This document shows, piece by piece, positions 28,294 through 30,105 of a stretch of DNA of 30,105 bases (its first letter is position 1; each line of letters begins with the position of its first letter). The stretch is taken from positions 1 through 30,105 of the forward strand of contig CAYSUS010000091.1 of NCBI GenBank assembly GCA_964434165.1, given 5' to 3'. The DNA is from CAYSUS01 sp964434165 (GTDB lineage Bacteria; Planctomycetota; Planctomycetia; Pirellulales; Thermoguttaceae). A model generated the notes under the pieces. The model did no database searches and was not told where the DNA came from. It saw only the letters and a program-made list of their open reading frames with translations. Position numbers and translations under genes: made by a program.

Positions 28294-28535
28294 GTGGAAT
28301 GGGCGGCTTGGGGAAGTTGGAATGGCGATACGCTTGGTGAGCGGTGGCCTCGAGGGCCTCGTCCGATGTCGAGAATAACCCACGCCGGCCCAATCACAAG
28401 ACCGGCGCCGGCCGTACTCTCGGCCGCCGTCCTCAACTACCGGCCTGCAAGGCCCCTGGCAAGGGCCCTATACTTCGGAAGAGCGGCGTGTTCGCCGCGG
28501 CCGCGGACCCCGCCGCCCCCGAGCCGGCGCAAGTG

Positions 28536-29582
28536 ATGGCAGAGATCGATCGATACGACTACGAGCTACCGCGCGAGCGCATCGCCCAGAATCCGCTCGC
28601 CAGCCGCGCCGATGCCCGATTGCTCCTGGTCGATCGGTCGAGCGAGTCGCTGGAGCATCTCCACGTCCGCGACCTGCCCGAAGTCCTTCGCCCCGGCGAC
28701 TGCCTGGTGCTCAATGACACCCGGGTCATCCCCGCCCGGCTCCTCGGCTTTCGCACGGCCACGCGAGGCCACTGGGAGGGGCTGTTCCTGGATTGCACGG
28801 CCGACGGGCTGTGGCGCATTCTGGGCAAGACGCGCGGCAAGCTGGTCGCGGGCGAGACGATCACGTTGATCAACGCGGCCGGCGTGGAGGACGTCCGCCT
28901 CCGTCTCGGGGCTCGGTTGCCTGAGGGCGTCTGGGCCGTGCGGCCCGAATCGGACGAGCCCCACTTGGAGATCCTCCAGCGCGTGGGACGGGTCCCGCTG
29001 CCGCCGTACATCCGAGGCGGCGAGATGGTCGAGAGTGATCGCGCCCGGTACCAGACCGTGTTCGCCTCCGTGCCCGGGGCCGTGGCCGCCCCGACCGCAG
29101 GACTCCATTTCACCGAGCCGTTGCTGAAGCGGCTCCGCGAGCGGGGCGTGGAATCGTGTCGGTTGACGCTGCACGTGGGGCCGGGCACGTTCCGTCCCAT
29201 CACGGCCGACACCCTGAGCGAGCACCGCATGCACGCCGAGTGGGGTCGCCTGCGTCCCGACGCCGCCGAGCAGCTCCACCGGGCTCGCCAGCGCGGCGGC
29301 CGCATCGTGGCCGTGGGGACCACGGCGGTGCGTCTGCTCGAGACGGCGGCGACCGATGGCACCCTTCGCGCGTACGTCGGCCAGACGCATCTCTTCATCC
29401 ATCCGCCCTACGAGTTCCGCGCGGTCGATGCCCTGCTGACCAACTTCCACCTTCCCCGCTCCACGCTTCTCGTCCTCGTTCGCACCTTCGGCGGCGATGC
29501 CCTGATCCGCCGTGCGTACGAGGAGGCGATCCGTGAGGACTATCGCTTCTACAGCTACGGCGACGCGATGTTGATCGTGTGA
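28536..29582 (+). CDS. queA: S-adenosylmethionine:tRNA ribosyltransferase-isomerase
   Basis: QueA adds the cyclopentene-diol part of queuosine (epoxyqueuosine) to tRNA wobble guanine, using SAM as ribosyl donor. The 348-residue product has the N-terminal YDYELPRERIAQNPLASR, CLVLNDTRVIPARLLG (56-71), PTAGLHFT in the middle and TNFHLPRSTLLVLVRTF near the end, finishing with FYSYGDAMLI, all family landmarks. Its length is normal. ATG 28536 gives exactly the family start; no strong ribosome-binding site precedes it. It diverges from the glycosyltransferase gene (242 bases between the starts). No tgt gene is in the window. Confidence 0.96.
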   Translation: MAEIDRYDYELPRERIAQNPLASRADARLLLVDRSSESLEHLHVRDLPEVLRPGDCLVLNDTRVIPARLLGFRTATRGHWEGLFLDCTADGLWRILGKTRGKLVAGETITLINAAGVEDVRLRLGARLPEGVWAVRPESDEPHLEILQRVGRVPLPPYIRGGEMVESDRARYQTVFASVPGAVAAPTAGLHFTEPLLKRLRERGVESCRLTLHVGPGTFRPITADTLSEHRMHAEWGRLRPDAAEQLHRARQRGGRIVAVGTTAVRLLETAATDGTLRAYVGQTHLFIHPPYEFRAVDALLTNFHLPRSTLLVLVRTFGGDALIRRAYEEAIREDYRFYSYGDAMLIV

Positions 29583-29942
29583 GGGAGTGGCCGGAGGCGG
29601 GGGACGAGAGGGTGAGTGGTGGGTTGCTGATCAAGTGAGTTGGTCAGCAGGGGAGTGCCGATCTTCGAATCGTCGGTAGCGGGTTCGCCGGCTCACGCGA
29701 TGCGGGCTGGTTACCCCGCCAGAAACGACCGGACCCGATGGAGCCGCGCGGACGTGGCGGACCCCCAGGAACCGCCTGCCACGCGGTCAAGCAAGAACGA
29801 GAAACGGCGCAAGCACCTGTCTTTAGGGGCTTTGTGCCGACGCTGGCTGAGGGTGGCTGAATCATCCGCGGAGGACAGGAGGCGAACAGGGCCCGGAAAC
29901 GCGGGGAATAGTAAGTCCGCACCTCAAGGCGGCGCGCGATCC
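29583..29942. other. Gap after queA, with one possible terminator hairpin
   Basis: No gene is evident. TGCTGATC (29625-29632) pairs with GGTCAGCA (29642-29649), eight pairs with one G-U, 43 bases after the queA stop; it is the best terminator candidate, without a U-tract. From about 29860 the frame that leads into the next gene is open and may be the tail of an older, longer gene. Confidence 0.45.
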
Positions 29943-30092
29943 ATGGATTCGCCCTCCAGCGACCCCGATCCGGCACTCATCGCCGAGGCGTGGCCACGGC
30001 TCTCGACGAAGGCCTGGGCGAAGGTTCTCGCGATCGTTCGAGAGGCCATCGGGCAAGCCAACGAACCCGACCGGGAGGAGCCGACGCGATGA
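29943..30092 (+). CDS. Small acidic protein (49 residues), possible tail of a degraded integrase-linked gene
   Basis: Residues 9-36 read DPALIAEAWPRLSTKAWAKVLAIVREA (bases 29967-30047), an amphipathic-helix pattern with AWP and a VxxIVxxA core. I recall similar short domains at the 3' ends of planctomycete integrase genes, or directly after them; this memory cannot be checked here. ATG 29943 has no ribosome-binding site, and the frame is open for about 300 bases upstream, so it could be the end of a longer decayed gene. It overlaps the next start by four bases (ATGA), which suggests coupled translation. Confidence 0.5.
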   Translation: MDSPSSDPDPALIAEAWPRLSTKAWAKVLAIVREAIGQANEPDREEPTR

Positions 30093-30105
30093 TCCTGCCG
30101 ACTCG
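30089..30105 (+). CDS. Start of an unidentified gene, truncated by the window edge
   Basis: ATG at 30089 overlaps the stop of the preceding small gene (ATGA), with GGAGG 11 bases upstream of it (30075-30080 region). Only five codons (MILPT) are visible, so no family can be named. Confidence 0.4.

Overview
The window is very GC-rich and reads as chromosomal DNA of a planctomycete, probably of the Pirellulales type (inference). The clues are an Alternative Complex III start (actA-actB) with the extended Tat leader typical of that phylum, a tandem DUF1080 secreted protein, a cytoplasmic hybrid kinase, a membrane-anchored LysM protein, and an mraZ-rsmH remnant of the division cluster without fts or mur genes. 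No tRNA, rRNA or CRISPR array was found.

Layout. 1-3108 (minus): start of an Alternative Complex III operon, pentaheme cytochrome actA followed by actB, which runs off the left edge. 3655-5951: stand-alone response regulator (plus), convergent with a coiled-coil membrane protein (minus), then a pteridine-reductase-like SDR (plus). 5990-7801: large polytopic membrane protein just downstream of the SDR. 7860-9869: disordered RG-tailed protein (minus), a frameshifted integrase remnant (plus) and a STAS protein (minus). 10388-14666 (minus): ileS then purN; ileS carries an in-frame, repeat-derived insertion. 14876-18496 (plus): tandem DUF1080 protein and a hybrid histidine kinase. 18712-19611 (minus): secreted esterase. 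19860-23212 (plus): an autotransporter with an RTX-like 20-residue repeat and a small membrane protein translated just behind it. 23248-26974 (minus): mraZ, a structured 492-base gap, rsmH, and the LysM protein. 27166-28293 (minus): GT4 glycosyltransferase. 28536-29582 (plus): queA. The right end holds a short acidic protein that overlaps the start of a gene leaving the window.

Functional reading. The window mixes housekeeping genes (respiration, tRNA charging and modification, purine synthesis, 16S rRNA methylation) with envelope and secretion genes (autotransporter, LysM, esterase, DUF1080, glycosyltransferase) and signalling genes. The clearest regulatory finding is a four-repeat MraZ operator placed over the predicted mraZ transcription start. 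The least explained items are the autotransporter pair, the RG-tailed protein with a duplicated short motif, the LysM gene in the usual ftsL/ftsI position, and the repeat family found both between genes and inside ileS. The main unreliable points are start codons where no ribosome-binding site is visible (RG protein, kinase, rsmH, glycosyltransferase).
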